From Herbinix sp. (lineage in GTDB: Bacteria; Bacillota; Clostridia; Lachnospirales; Lachnospiraceae), in assembly GCA_029238935.1 (NCBI GenBank), contig JAQZBN010000034.1:1-47289 (forward strand): a stretch of 47,289 bases of DNA, given 5' to 3'. Every line of letters begins with the position of its first letter. Position 1 is the first letter of the stretch. A program made the position numbers and the translations under genes. Under the pieces are notes generated by a model that was given only the letters and a program-made list of their open reading frames with translations, was not told the origin of the DNA and did not search any database. Shown here one piece after another: positions 16,994 to 25,772 of this stretch.

Positions 16994-17758
16994 CTATTTT
17001 TCTGTACCGGTGTAGATAAATATTGCATCTCTTAAAAACTCTGCTACTCCCTTATGGTTCTTATCATAATAAGCAGTAAATCTTTCATCATCTACGTACA
17101 TCTGTGCAAGTCCGGCATGGGCTTCTTTGCTGTAGCTTCCCCAGCTATAAGTAAGCCATTTATGGTGTAGTTTTGCTGCCTTCTGTGCCAATTCTCCAGC
17201 TGGATCACCTGTTAAAAAAGCAGCTTCCAATGTCTCATTGACTTCGTTACTTAATTTTTCGAACTCTTCGTACTGTTCTTTTGTCATATTGAGCATCTTG
17301 CGATTTGACTCATTGACTGTATCATCACCATATTTTTCTCTTATTTCCTTACCATACTTTTTCTCATTTTCATCAATTAAGTTCTTCTTAAAACCTTCAA
17401 ATTTTTCTTTATCACTCATTTTTATTCTCCCTTCGGTTAAAGCAATGGTCTTTTCAACATTAGCAATCAATAAATCTAATTGTTGTCTTCTTTCCAGAAG
17501 TTTGATGCGATGCTCATTCAGTGCTAATCTGCTGTCAAAGGAAGGAGCGGTTATTATTTCTTTGATACTCTCTAGGTTAACTCCTAATTCCCGATAAAAA
17601 AGTATTTGCTGTAACCGATCTACTTCATCCTGTCCATAGATCCGATATCCTGAAGAATTGATTCTTGCCGGCTTAAGAATGCCAATCTCATCATAATATC
17701 TTAGGGTTCTGGTACTGATACCAGCTAATTTTCCTAACTTTTGCACTGTGTATTCCAT
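16994..17758 (-). CDS. MerR-family regulator with TipAS drug-binding domain
   Basis: A 254-residue protein. The MerR DNA-binding domain is residues 1-70 (YTVQKLGKLAGISTRTLRYY, then GYRIYGQDEVDRLQQILFYRELG), a coiled coil spans about 75-115, and a TipAS-like domain fills the rest (FEGFKKNLIDENEKKYGKEI, LMQ-type helices, HHKWLTYSWGSYSKEAH, YVDDERFTAYYDK). TipAS domains bind thiopeptides and other hydrophobic compounds and switch on multidrug genes. ATG 17758 is chosen because AGGAGGTGAT lies 7 bases upstream. No drug pump sits directly beside it; the nearest exporter is at 39245-40978. Confidence 0.93.
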   Translation of the reverse strand: MEYTVQKLGKLAGISTRTLRYYDEIGILKPARINSSGYRIYGQDEVDRLQQILFYRELGVNLESIKEIITAPSFDSRLALNEHRIKLLERRQQLDLLIANVEKTIALTEGRIKMSDKEKFEGFKKNLIDENEKKYGKEIREKYGDDTVNESNRKMLNMTKEQYEEFEKLSNEVNETLEAAFLTGDPAGELAQKAAKLHHKWLTYSWGSYSKEAHAGLAQMYVDDERFTAYYDKNHKGVAEFLRDAIFIYTGTEK

Positions 17759-17780
17759 GCGATCACCTCCTGACAAAATG

Positions 17781-17811
17781 AGTTTACACCTTGACGTAAC
17801 GGCAATGTCAA
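17781..17811 (-). promoter_or_regulatory. MerR-type autoregulated promoter
   Basis: Minus strand -35 TTGACA (17806-17811) and -10 TAAACT (17781-17786) are 19 bases apart, the overlong spacer typical of MerR-controlled promoters. An imperfect dyad (TTGAC at 17791-17795, GTCAA at 17807-17811) fills the spacer and -35. The position right before the merR gene predicts that it activates itself. Confidence 0.85.
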
Positions 17812-17963
17812 TAGGTTTTAAGAAAACTTTTACGAAAACTTTTTCTAAAATGAAATAGTTACCTTTTGATTGTAATACTTAAATCGTGAAATAATTAAAT
17901 TTAACGTATATATTAAATAATATTGAGATCATTATTAAAATGTTTTTACACTACTTTCTATAA

Positions 17964-19565
17964 TTATTTAGAGTTTCTTTTTATCATTGTGATGAATGCT
18001 TCGACTAAGTCTGGATCAAACTGCGTTCCTGATTGTTTCCTGATTTCTAATAACGCCTCTTCCTTGTTCTTAGCTTTTTTATACGGTTTATTCGCAGTCA
18101 TATTATCGTAACTTTCAGCAATAGCAATGATCCTTGCTAATCTGGGGATATCCTCTCCTTTTAGTCCCTTTGGATATCCTGATCCATCCCACCGCTCATG
18201 ATGACTTAATATATATCTTGCTAATTCTACAGTTTCATCCGATGAATTGAGGATACGGTAACCAACCACAGGATGTTGTTCTATCTCCTGCCACTCCTGA
18301 TTGCTTAGTTCCTTATTTTTATTCAAAAGACTGGAATTTAATACAATTTTTCCAATATCATGAAGATATCCTGCATCTTTTAATCTTCTGATCTCTGATT
18401 CAGATAAATTCATTTCCTTCCCCATATCCTGGCATAATTTAGAAACATTTTTGGAATGCTCCTCTTCTCGGATATTATTTTCGTGTAAGGTATGCATAAT
18501 CGAATGAATCGTTGCACTACTGATATTACGTCGGTTTAAAGTTTTATCCGAATACATTTTATCTTCTGCTTCATTCATTACTTTAAAGATATCTTCTTCG
18601 GCAGTAAGTTTCGTATCATAACCCAAAGAAATGCTACATTGAAAAGACTTAATATGAACATCCATTAGTTGATTTTTTATTCGTTCCATAATATCCTCTG
18701 CATGCATACTGTTTGTTCTAGGAAGAATTATCACAAATTCGTCACCACCTAATCGAACTACAATATCACTATTGCGACAGGCATTCTTTAGAATTTGAGC
18801 AGATTTTTGTATCAGAAGATCTCCTGAGGAATGACCAAAAATATCATTCGTTAATTTTAATCCATTGATATCTGCCATAATAATTGAAATCGGTAAATTG
18901 TTTTCATGATCAAGCTTATAGATTTCTTCCTGGAAATATCGTCGATTATAAAGTCCTGTCAAAGGGTCTGTATATAACTGATGCTTCGCTGTATCGTCCT
19001 GTATGGCATCGGTTTTTTCAATTTTTTTACGATACCCAGGATCCTTCGTTACATCCTTGATACAAGCTCCAACTCCATAATTACCATCGGATATCAAAAC
19101 CGGAAACTTAGTGATCTGAAACTTTTTTTGTCTCCAATGTATTTCTTTTATGAGCATTTTTTTGCTCTTTAATACTTCCATTTCCATTTCTCTGAGACTA
19201 ATTGCCATCTTCTCTTCATGCAGTTTAAAGTCATCCTGTCCGAGAAGTTCAGCCTCCGTCTTATGATAGAATTGCTCTACCGCTTTATTGATAAACATAT
19301 ATTTTAGATTTTTATCTTTTACATAGATCAGGTTAGGATCAGCGTCCATAAATGCTTTATATATATGATATTGATCCAGTATCCTGTTCTGCTCTTTTAA
19401 AAGTGCGGCATATTTACGGTATAGGAAAAAGATAACCAGACATAATAGGAATATCATAGCTAACATGATCATGAAAGTAATAGATGAGTTTGATAACCTG
19501 ATATTTATCCCATCATTTAATTTCATAGATTGGTTACTAAATAGCAGTGTTAATAATTTAATCAC
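17964..19565 (-). CDS. Membrane PAS-GGDEF-HD-GYP cyclic-di-GMP protein
   Basis: A 533-residue protein: one membrane helix (about 29-50), a PAS-like domain (70-175), GGDEF (195-345) and HD-GYP (about 350-530). The cyclase site GGDEF (273-277) is intact and the inhibitory RxxD (RNSD, 264-267) sits exactly five residues before it. The phosphodiesterase half has HDIGK at 402-406 and HHERWDGSGYPKG at 455-467. Both making and breaking c-di-GMP are therefore possible. Start is GTG 19565 after AAGGATG. The gap to the MerR gene holds only the MerR promoter. Confidence 0.93.
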   Translation of the reverse strand: MIKLLTLLFSNQSMKLNDGINIRLSNSSITFMIMLAMIFLLCLVIFFLYRKYAALLKEQNRILDQYHIYKAFMDADPNLIYVKDKNLKYMFINKAVEQFYHKTEAELLGQDDFKLHEEKMAISLREMEMEVLKSKKMLIKEIHWRQKKFQITKFPVLISDGNYGVGACIKDVTKDPGYRKKIEKTDAIQDDTAKHQLYTDPLTGLYNRRYFQEEIYKLDHENNLPISIIMADINGLKLTNDIFGHSSGDLLIQKSAQILKNACRNSDIVVRLGGDEFVIILPRTNSMHAEDIMERIKNQLMDVHIKSFQCSISLGYDTKLTAEEDIFKVMNEAEDKMYSDKTLNRRNISSATIHSIMHTLHENNIREEEHSKNVSKLCQDMGKEMNLSESEIRRLKDAGYLHDIGKIVLNSSLLNKNKELSNQEWQEIEQHPVVGYRILNSSDETVELARYILSHHERWDGSGYPKGLKGEDIPRLARIIAIAESYDNMTANKPYKKAKNKEEALLEIRKQSGTQFDPDLVEAFITMIKRNSK

Positions 19566-19665
19566 TTATACATCCTTTCTAATAGCTGTTTGAATATTAA
19601 AGTGCTAAAACATTTCTTAGTTTCTGCAAAAGACATAATCCCTACAAATCATATCTTCTAATTAA

Positions 19666-19694
19666 ATTATAAACTTTTCTTATATAAATAGCAA
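19666..19694 (-). promoter_or_regulatory. Likely promoter of the 17964-19565 gene
   Basis: Minus strand TTGCTA (19689-19694), 17-base spacer, TATAAT (19666-19671), about 100 bases before the start codon. The region 19695-19867 is AT-rich with no recognisable feature. Confidence 0.55.
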
Positions 19695-19867
19695 CTTATA
19701 TCTATTTGCCAAATATATTCTAAGCAATATTTAGACAAAATCGAGTAATGCTAATCTCTATCAATTATAATAGATGTATATTTATTCATATTTACAGTAG
19801 AATTTTAGTAAATAGTAGAATAATAAGCAAAAATTAATAATTTCATGAATTTATAAAACTATTTTAG

Positions 19868-19896
19868 TTGACATAGAAACGTAAATAAGTTAATAT
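19868..19896 (+). promoter_or_regulatory. Promoter of the MpsC/DUF2294 gene
   Basis: TTGACA (19868-19873), 17-base spacer, TAATAT (19891-19896), 29 bases before ATG 19926. Confidence 0.65.
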
Positions 19897-19925
19897 TATA
19901 ACAATCAGAGGGTGGTGATTCATTC

Positions 19926-20291
19926 ATGACCAAGGGACAACTAGAAGCCAAACTAAGTGAAGCTATAAGTAAATTTGAGATTGAATATATGGGCAGGGGA
20001 CCTAAAGCAATTCGTACATTTATACTTCAAGATATGATTGTCATAAGGCTATACGGTATATTAAGTCCTTCCGAGCAGAAGCTTACGGATAATCCCCAGG
20101 GAATTGAATTATTTAAAAAGGTACGTTCTTCATTATTTGAGGGAGGGCGAGGATATTTGGAGACATTAATCAGAGATATCATCAATGTAGCCATAGTCAG
20201 CACCCATTCCGATATTAGCACGAAAACCGGCGAGAAGATTATCATTATAACCACTGATAGAAACATTGAAGAGATGATAACAAACAAATAG
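19926..20291 (+). CDS. DUF2294 / MpsC-family small protein
   Basis: A 121-residue cytoplasmic protein. MTKGQLEAKLSEAISKFEIEYMGRGPKAIRTFIL and the VIRLYGILSPSEQKL core match DUF2294, now often named the Na-translocating system MpsC family. The molecular role of stand-alone members is not established. No MpsA/MpsB partner is nearby. RSSLFEGGRGYLETLIRDI and VSTHSDISTKTGEKIII complete the family pattern. ATG 19926 follows GGTGGTGA. It appears monocistronic, ended by the hairpin at 20316-20350. Confidence 0.8.
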   Translation: MTKGQLEAKLSEAISKFEIEYMGRGPKAIRTFILQDMIVIRLYGILSPSEQKLTDNPQGIELFKKVRSSLFEGGRGYLETLIRDIINVAIVSTHSDISTKTGEKIIIITTDRNIEEMITNK

Positions 20292-20315
20292 TTCCGGAAG
20301 ACAACACAAAGTAAC

Positions 20316-20350
20316 AAAGTCACATATTAGCTCTGCTATAGTGCTTTTTT
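20316..20350 (+). terminator. Terminator of the DUF2294 gene
   Basis: AAAG, CAC and TAGC on the left pair with GCTA, GTG and CTTT on the right around a three-base loop, with small internal bulges, followed by six Ts (20345-20350). Confidence 0.7.
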
Positions 20351-20361
20351 AAGTTGTACGT

Positions 20362-20404
20362 AAGCCGATATCTGAAGATTAACTCTGAAGATATCGGTTT
20401 TTTT
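20362..20404 (+). terminator. Second terminator, 28 bases before purE
   Basis: CCGATATCT (20365-20373) pairs perfectly with AGATATCGG (20389-20397), extended by A-T and G-T pairs, then seven Ts. It begins 12 bases after the previous terminator and ends 16 bases before the purE ribosome binding site. TCTGAAGAT occurs twice (20371 and 20385), once on each side of the loop. It may be an attenuator in the purE leader. Confidence 0.8.
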
Positions 20405-20431
20405 ATAGATTTATCAACAAAGGAGGTTCTT

Positions 20432-20935
20432 ATGAGTAAAAAAGTTGCAGTAATCATGGGTAGTGATAGTGACTTGCCAATTGTGAAAGGCGCTATTAAT
20501 ACATTAAAAGATTTTGGTATTCCCGTTGAGGTTCATGTCATCAGTGCTCACCGTACTCCACACATAGCTTCTGACTTTGCTACTAATGCAAAGAAAAACG
20601 GCTTTGGTGTTATCATTGCAGCTGCCGGAAAAGCAGCTCACTTAGCAGGTGTTCTTGCTGCTCACACCACTCTTCCTGTTATCGGTATTCCTTGTAAATC
20701 ATCCAGTCTCGACGGATTAGATGCATTACTCGCTACCGTGCAAATGCCGAAAGGAATTCCTGTTGCTACTGTTGCAATTGACGGTGCTGACAATGCAGGT
20801 ATTTTAGCAGCTCAAATATTAAGTTTAAGTGATGATGAGATTGATCAAAAACTTGATAAAATGAAAGCAGATATGGTATCTGAAGTAATTCATAAAGATG
20901 AAAAGCTACAGACTGAGATGTGGTGGAAAATGTAA
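20432..20935 (+). CDS. purE: N5-carboxyaminoimidazole ribonucleotide mutase PurE
   Basis: Moves the carboxyl group from N5-CAIR to CAIR in purine synthesis. The 167-residue protein has [10 protein letters not shown] at the N-terminus, the conserved VISAHRTPH with the catalytic histidine, the glycine/alanine-rich [17 protein letters not shown] and [10 protein letters not shown], and [14 protein letters not shown]. Class I PurE usually works with PurK, but neither purK nor any other pur gene is in the window. Start ATG 20432 after AGGAGG. No clear promoter was found between the terminators and the start. Confidence 0.95.
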   Translation: MSKKVAVIMGSDSDLPIVKGAINTLKDFGIPVEVHVISAHRTPHIASDFATNAKKNGFGVIIAAAGKAAHLAGVLAAHTTLPVIGIPCKSSSLDGLDALLATVQMPKGIPVATVAIDGADNAGILAAQILSLSDDEIDQKLDKMKADMVSEVIHKDEKLQTEMWWKM

Positions 20936-21090
20936 TGATATAAATTTATTCTCTTACATCAATCAAATAAGTGTATATTTAAAAAACGGTTCACAAAAAA
21001 TATATCATAAGGAAGAAAATATACAAAACATAGATTCGTAAGATAATAGATTAGATAAATTTAAGTCTAATGAGAAAACTAGGAGGAAAT

Positions 21091-22968
21091 ATGAAAGATT
21101 ACTTACAAAAATTTATTTTGGCAGATGAAGTACGAGATATTATTACAAGTAGCAAAAAAGTAGTATTCCCCAAAAATAGAGACGAGCTGATTAATCTCGC
21201 CTTTGGGAATGAGCATAGTGACAACTTTGAGGTTGCCTATGAAGTGGAAGGCCGTGGCATGGTAACAGAAGCTTCTGTTATTCGTTGTAAAAACGGTGTG
21301 GCGGTTAATTATCTTGAGGATTATATGCGTCGTCGTGATCCAGACAGTTTAGTGATTGGCGATGATAAAGATACAGATAAACCTAAGTACAAGAATCTCT
21401 ACAATCAAGATTTTGATCCACTTCGTGATCAAACGTTTCAATGGTTAAAAGAACAAGAGTTAATCGTAATGCCTTTTATGGCTGGTGGCTATGAATATGG
21501 ATATGATGCTCTCTTGATTGCTCCTTTAAATGCTGCTTTTTTTGCATGTGGTCTTGCAGATTTACAGGCATTTGTTAGTGTTGATGATATGAAGGAAGGG
21601 TTCAAACCAAGAGCTATTGTATATCTTGCGCCTCCTTTCAGACATACCCATTTTAACGGAAAGCAAATTGTAGTTCATAATAGATTAGATGAAGTTCATG
21701 AAGTATTCTCCTACAACCTTTATCCAGGTCCAAGTGCAAAGAAAGGTATCTACGGTGTTCTCCTTAACATTGGTGAGGGTGAAAACTGGGTTACTGCTCA
21801 TGCTTCTACTGTTAAGGTTATTACACCCTATGATAACGAAATCGTTATCATGCATGAAGGTGCTTCCGGCGGCGGTAAGAGTGAGATGATTGAACCTGCT
21901 CACAAAGAGATGGATGGCAGACTTGTATTAGCAGAAAATCTTGTGACTGGCGAGAAATTCTATCTTGATTTGAATGAATCTTGTGAATTACGTCCCGTAA
22001 CCGATGATATGGCACTCTGCCATCCTAAAATGCAGAATGAAAGCAAAAAGCTTGTAGTGCAGGATGCAGAAAACGGTTGGTTCTTACGTCTTGATCATAT
22101 TAAAAATTATGGAACTGCTCCAATGTATGAGAAGATTTTCATTCAACCAAAAGAACCATTGGTATTCTTTAATATTCAGGCGACTCCAAACGCTACTTGT
22201 CTTGTTTGGGAGCATACCTTAGATTCTAACGGAACACCTTGTCCGAATCCAAGAGCAATCCTTCCTAGACATATGGTACCTAATACGGTGAGTGAACCTG
22301 TTGAGGTCGATGTACGAAGCTTTGGGGTAAGAACACCTCCTTGTACAAGGGACAACCCTTCCTATGGTATTCTTGGTATGTTCCATATCCTCCCTCCTGC
22401 TCTTGCATGGTTATGGAGACTCGTGGCACCAAGAGGTTATAACAATCCTAGTATTGTTAATTCCGTTGGTATGACGAGTGAAGGTGTTGGATCCTATTGG
22501 CCTTTTGCTACCGGTAAGATGGTAAAGCAAGCAAATCTATTACTGGATCAAATCGTAAATTCCTCCAGTACCAGATATGTATTAATCCCTAACCAACACA
22601 TTGGTGCATATAAAGTAAGCTTTAATCCTCAATGGGTTGCAAGAGAATATATTGCTCGTCGCGGAAGTGCAAAATTCAAGCCAGAGCATTTACTAGAAGC
22701 TCGTTGTACTCTGTTAGGTTATGGTCTTGATTCCTTAAAAGTTGATGGACAGGTGATCAGAAAGGCATTCTTACAGCCAGAGAGACAGCAAGAAGTAGGT
22801 ACTGACGGTTATGATAAGGGTGCTGCAATCCTGATTGAATTCTTCAAGAAGGAAGCTTCTAAATTTAATACTCCTGAACTTCATCCTTTAGGAAAACAAA
22901 TTATCGAATGCTTATTAAGAGATGCTTCATTACAGGATTATATTGATTTAATCCCAATGAGATTTTAA
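21091..22968 (+). CDS. DUF4914 P-loop protein, PEPCK/HprK-like
   Basis: A 625-residue soluble protein. IVIMHEGASGGGKSEMIEPA carries a Walker A motif GASGGGKS (257-264) of the form found in HPr kinase (GxSGxGKSE) and related to the PEPCK phosphate loop, so phosphoryl transfer from a nucleotide is likely. Other notable segments are FRHTHFNGKQIVVHNR, NIQATPNATCLVWEHT, PAPRGYNNP-like VAPRGYNNPSIVNSVGMTSE and PNQHIGAYKVSFNPQWVAREY. I recognise it as DUF4914, whose members have no established reaction. ATG 21091 follows AGGAGG; the earlier ATG 21070 has none. It is followed after three bases by a membrane transporter-like gene, so the two probably act together. Confidence 0.8.
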   Translation: MKDYLQKFILADEVRDIITSSKKVVFPKNRDELINLAFGNEHSDNFEVAYEVEGRGMVTEASVIRCKNGVAVNYLEDYMRRRDPDSLVIGDDKDTDKPKYKNLYNQDFDPLRDQTFQWLKEQELIVMPFMAGGYEYGYDALLIAPLNAAFFACGLADLQAFVSVDDMKEGFKPRAIVYLAPPFRHTHFNGKQIVVHNRLDEVHEVFSYNLYPGPSAKKGIYGVLLNIGEGENWVTAHASTVKVITPYDNEIVIMHEGASGGGKSEMIEPAHKEMDGRLVLAENLVTGEKFYLDLNESCELRPVTDDMALCHPKMQNESKKLVVQDAENGWFLRLDHIKNYGTAPMYEKIFIQPKEPLVFFNIQATPNATCLVWEHTLDSNGTPCPNPRAILPRHMVPNTVSEPVEVDVRSFGVRTPPCTRDNPSYGILGMFHILPPALAWLWRLVAPRGYNNPSIVNSVGMTSEGVGSYWPFATGKMVKQANLLLDQIVNSSSTRYVLIPNQHIGAYKVSFNPQWVAREYIARRGSAKFKPEHLLEARCTLLGYGLDSLKVDGQVIRKAFLQPERQQEVGTDGYDKGAAILIEFFKKEASKFNTPELHPLGKQIIECLLRDASLQDYIDLIPMRF

Positions 22969-22971
22969 TAA

Positions 22972-24198
22972 ATGATTAAGAGAAGAAATATGCCTGGCGC
23001 AGGAATAAAGTGGATTGACTTTATTCCTGCAGTCTCAGGACTAATCGGGAAAACTGCCTTAGTTACCTCCTTTGCATATGTCTGGGCTCAGGAATTATCC
23101 ATAACCTCCCCGGGCTTTGTATTTGAAAATGTAAGAATAGAGATGATGATTGGCTGTCTGATTACATTAGTTGCTGCTCTTCTGCTTCCTGATACTGCTC
23201 CTTCCGGTACCTTAGCTCCATTGATTGTTCTAATACCAACCATGGTAAACTTTGGAGTACATCCATTAATTTTAAGTATCCTTGTTGGTATCTTTGGAAT
23301 GATTAGTGTGAAAACCGGATTATTTCATAAATTACTATCATTATCAGGCAATTTAAGCAAGACTAGTATCACCTTAACCTTTGGAATATCAGGCATTATT
23401 CTATCCATAAAAAACCTTATTACTTATTTTGATTCCAAACTTTCCATTTTAATTATGATATTGGTGATACTAACTCTCCTTTATATGGTTTTGCTAAAAC
23501 TTCAATTAAATTGGTTAATGATCCCTGCTTCAGCAGTTGTTTCGGTATCAATTTCTATACTATTCGGAAAAGGGATTGATTTATTCGCTTCTACTTCTTT
23601 TCCACATTTTAACCCTTTTTATTGGTGGAATGATATGTGGGGAATAGGATTTGGTTTCAACGGTATTACCATAATAAAGACAATCCCTTTTGCATTATTT
23701 GTAATTCTGATGTGGGCTATTGATACCGGATCCATACAGACGATGATTGATGCAAGTTACGATAAGGACGAAGATAAAGCGCATATTGATTTGAATACTT
23801 CCTTTATCATATCCTCTCTTCGTAATATGTTTGGAGGTATCTCAGGGGGTTCTCAAACCAGTGCTCTTTGGAGGAGCTTTTTAATTCCACTCTTTATGGT
23901 GAAGCGTCCCATTTACTACTCTTCATTATTACTAGGTATTTTAGGTATCCTTGCCGGTATCACTGCGGTTCCAATCAAAATGTTATCATTTCCTCCACTG
24001 ATATGGACAGTTCTTTTATTTGGAATTTTTCTTCCTTTTACGGTGGTAAGCCTTAAAAATACTTCCTTAATGAAACATAAATTGTCGAAGGGATTTATTC
24101 TTATCTTTTCCGGTATAGGTATCTTTTCAAGTCCAATTCTTACTTGGATATGTGCGATCCTATATGAGAAAGTATTTCAATTCAGGAACTCTAAATAG
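22972..24198 (+). CDS. Polytopic membrane protein of UraA/SulP (DUF3360-like) type
   Basis: A 408-residue hydrophobic protein with roughly 11-12 predicted helices. APLIVLIPTMVNFGVHPLILSILVG resembles the half-helix of the UraA/SulP fold, and GISGGSQTSALWRSFLIPLFMVKRP resembles the later conserved block of xanthine/uracil permeases. This suggests a transporter for an anion, nucleobase or small acid; DUF3360 is the nearest named family I can suggest. It starts three bases after the DUF4914 gene without a clear ribosome binding site, which implies coupled translation. A strong terminator follows. Confidence 0.7.
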   Translation: MIKRRNMPGAGIKWIDFIPAVSGLIGKTALVTSFAYVWAQELSITSPGFVFENVRIEMMIGCLITLVAALLLPDTAPSGTLAPLIVLIPTMVNFGVHPLILSILVGIFGMISVKTGLFHKLLSLSGNLSKTSITLTFGISGIILSIKNLITYFDSKLSILIMILVILTLLYMVLLKLQLNWLMIPASAVVSVSISILFGKGIDLFASTSFPHFNPFYWWNDMWGIGFGFNGITIIKTIPFALFVILMWAIDTGSIQTMIDASYDKDEDKAHIDLNTSFIISSLRNMFGGISGGSQTSALWRSFLIPLFMVKRPIYYSSLLLGILGILAGITAVPIKMLSFPPLIWTVLLFGIFLPFTVVSLKNTSLMKHKLSKGFILIFSGIGIFSSPILTWICAILYEKVFQFRNSK

Positions 24199-24236
24199 GA
24201 GTCAATTCGCGAAAAAACCTATAAGTTAAAGTAAAA

Positions 24237-24284
24237 TAAAAACGATTATAGACTAACACATGGTTAGCTTATAATCGTTTTTTA
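24237..24284. terminator. Bidirectional terminator
   Basis: AACGATTATA (24241-24250) and TATAATCGTT (24270-24279) pair perfectly, with an inner CTAAC/GTTAG stem. T runs follow on the plus strand and, in complement, on the minus strand. It separates the convergent transporter and propeller genes. Confidence 0.85.
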
Positions 24285-24359
24285 TGATCAAATATTTAAT
24301 CATATGTTATAGTCATTATTATCATCAAAGATAATCGTTCCTTTACTATAATTACCAAA

Positions 24360-25745
24360 TTATGACTTGGTAACTTTCCAAATAGCTCCGGTATAAGGAA
24401 AAAAGAAACTTGGGTCTTCCAGTTTACTCACACCAAAATCAAGAATGTACATAGCTTCATCCGGACCAAATTTAATATCGATTGGTCTTCCAAATCCTCC
24501 CTCATTCGTAGCATACACAGGTAAACTGGATTTATTAATCGCAAAAGTTGAAACTTCTCCATCGACCATATTTACTTTTGACACACGATGTCCAATTCCC
24601 AGAAAAGGTCTACCTCCAGTAAATTTAAAACCTAAACTACCAAATTCAGCTACATAAGCATCCCCAAAAGGACCAAAATTTGGATTTAGATTAAATGCAA
24701 AACCACTCACACTCGAATATGGTGGAAAAGTTGCGAAAGGCTCCGGGGGTTCGGATGGATGATTCGTAATCAAGAATTCCGGTTGAGTTTTACCTTCTGG
24801 TTGAAATCTTGAAAGTGTTATTGGCATACCGGCAGAAAAATCTGGCCAACCATACCATCCACCCTCTGTCACTATTACTAATTCATCGGGAGCATTAGCA
24901 ATTGGTCGGCTGCCTCGTGAATCATATCCTTGGTTGGTTACAAACATTCGATTATATTGGTCAAAGTTAATCTGGACTGGATTCCGTAGCCCCCAGGCTA
25001 TTCTCTCTAAATCAGACCCATCTGTATTTACCCTCATGATGCTCCCTGATGCTTTCAGAAAGCTTCTCTGGACTTCATAAGGTCTATTTATTGCACCAAA
25101 GCAAGTGAATGCACCGGTATAAGCTGGCTCATCGGCAGCAGACATTACATTTTCCGTTTCAAAATTCTGTCCATTTAATATAAGATAGGATCCTGGGTAA
25201 TCATATAGGAATGGATGTTCATTAAGCCATTCATTATCTAGTCCCACCACTGCCGAATTTGTAACAGTACCCTACCCATAATATAATTTACCATCCGGCC
25301 CAAAGGTTACTTGATTATTACAGTAGTCGCCATTGCTTGGTAATCCTGATAGCAAATGAACATATGTACCATCTGGTTTTACCGATGTGATATAACCCCG
25401 TTGTGATACATACATAGTACGGTCACGATAGCATAAGCCATGGATAGGTGCAATAAAATCACTTGCTATAATATCATATCCACTGCTGGATAATCGCAAT
25501 ATTCGTGGATCATCGGTTAAGATACCTGATTCAGCAATTAACAGATCTCCTTCTTCTGTAAACACCATACTGATTGGAGCATTTAATCCGGATGCAAATA
25601 ACTCAATCCGATAACCCTCTGGCACATAAATATCAGAAGCAATAAATCTCCTACCACTATTCTCCTTGACACCACTGTTATCATTGCATATCTTTACATT
25701 CTCTTTGAGATATTTCATCTTTATAACCCCATATCCATTCATCAT
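24360..25745 (-). pseudogene. Sorbosone-dehydrogenase-like beta-propeller interrupted by an amber codon
   Basis: One continuous frame of about 460 codons with a single in-frame TAG at 25272-25274. Before it the protein reads NNQVTFGPDGKLYYG, after it GTVTNSAVVGLDNEW. The neighbouring paralogue (25773-27161) has Gln (CAA) at this position, so a CAG to TAG change explains it. The rest matches the paralogue end to end, including VPEGYRIELFASGLNAPISM, GSRPIANAPDELVIV, GGWYGWPDFSAG and YVAEFGSLG. The fold is a six-bladed propeller of the glucose/sorbosone dehydrogenase family. No signal peptide is seen. A restart at GTG 25250 would give only the later blades. Confidence 0.85.
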
Positions 25746-25772
25746 GGATTACCTTTTCTTAGCTGAGATCTA

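Noticed and set aside
24360..25745. Frameshift between the two halves of the propeller gene
   Set aside because: Both halves are in the same frame; the only interruption is the TAG codon.
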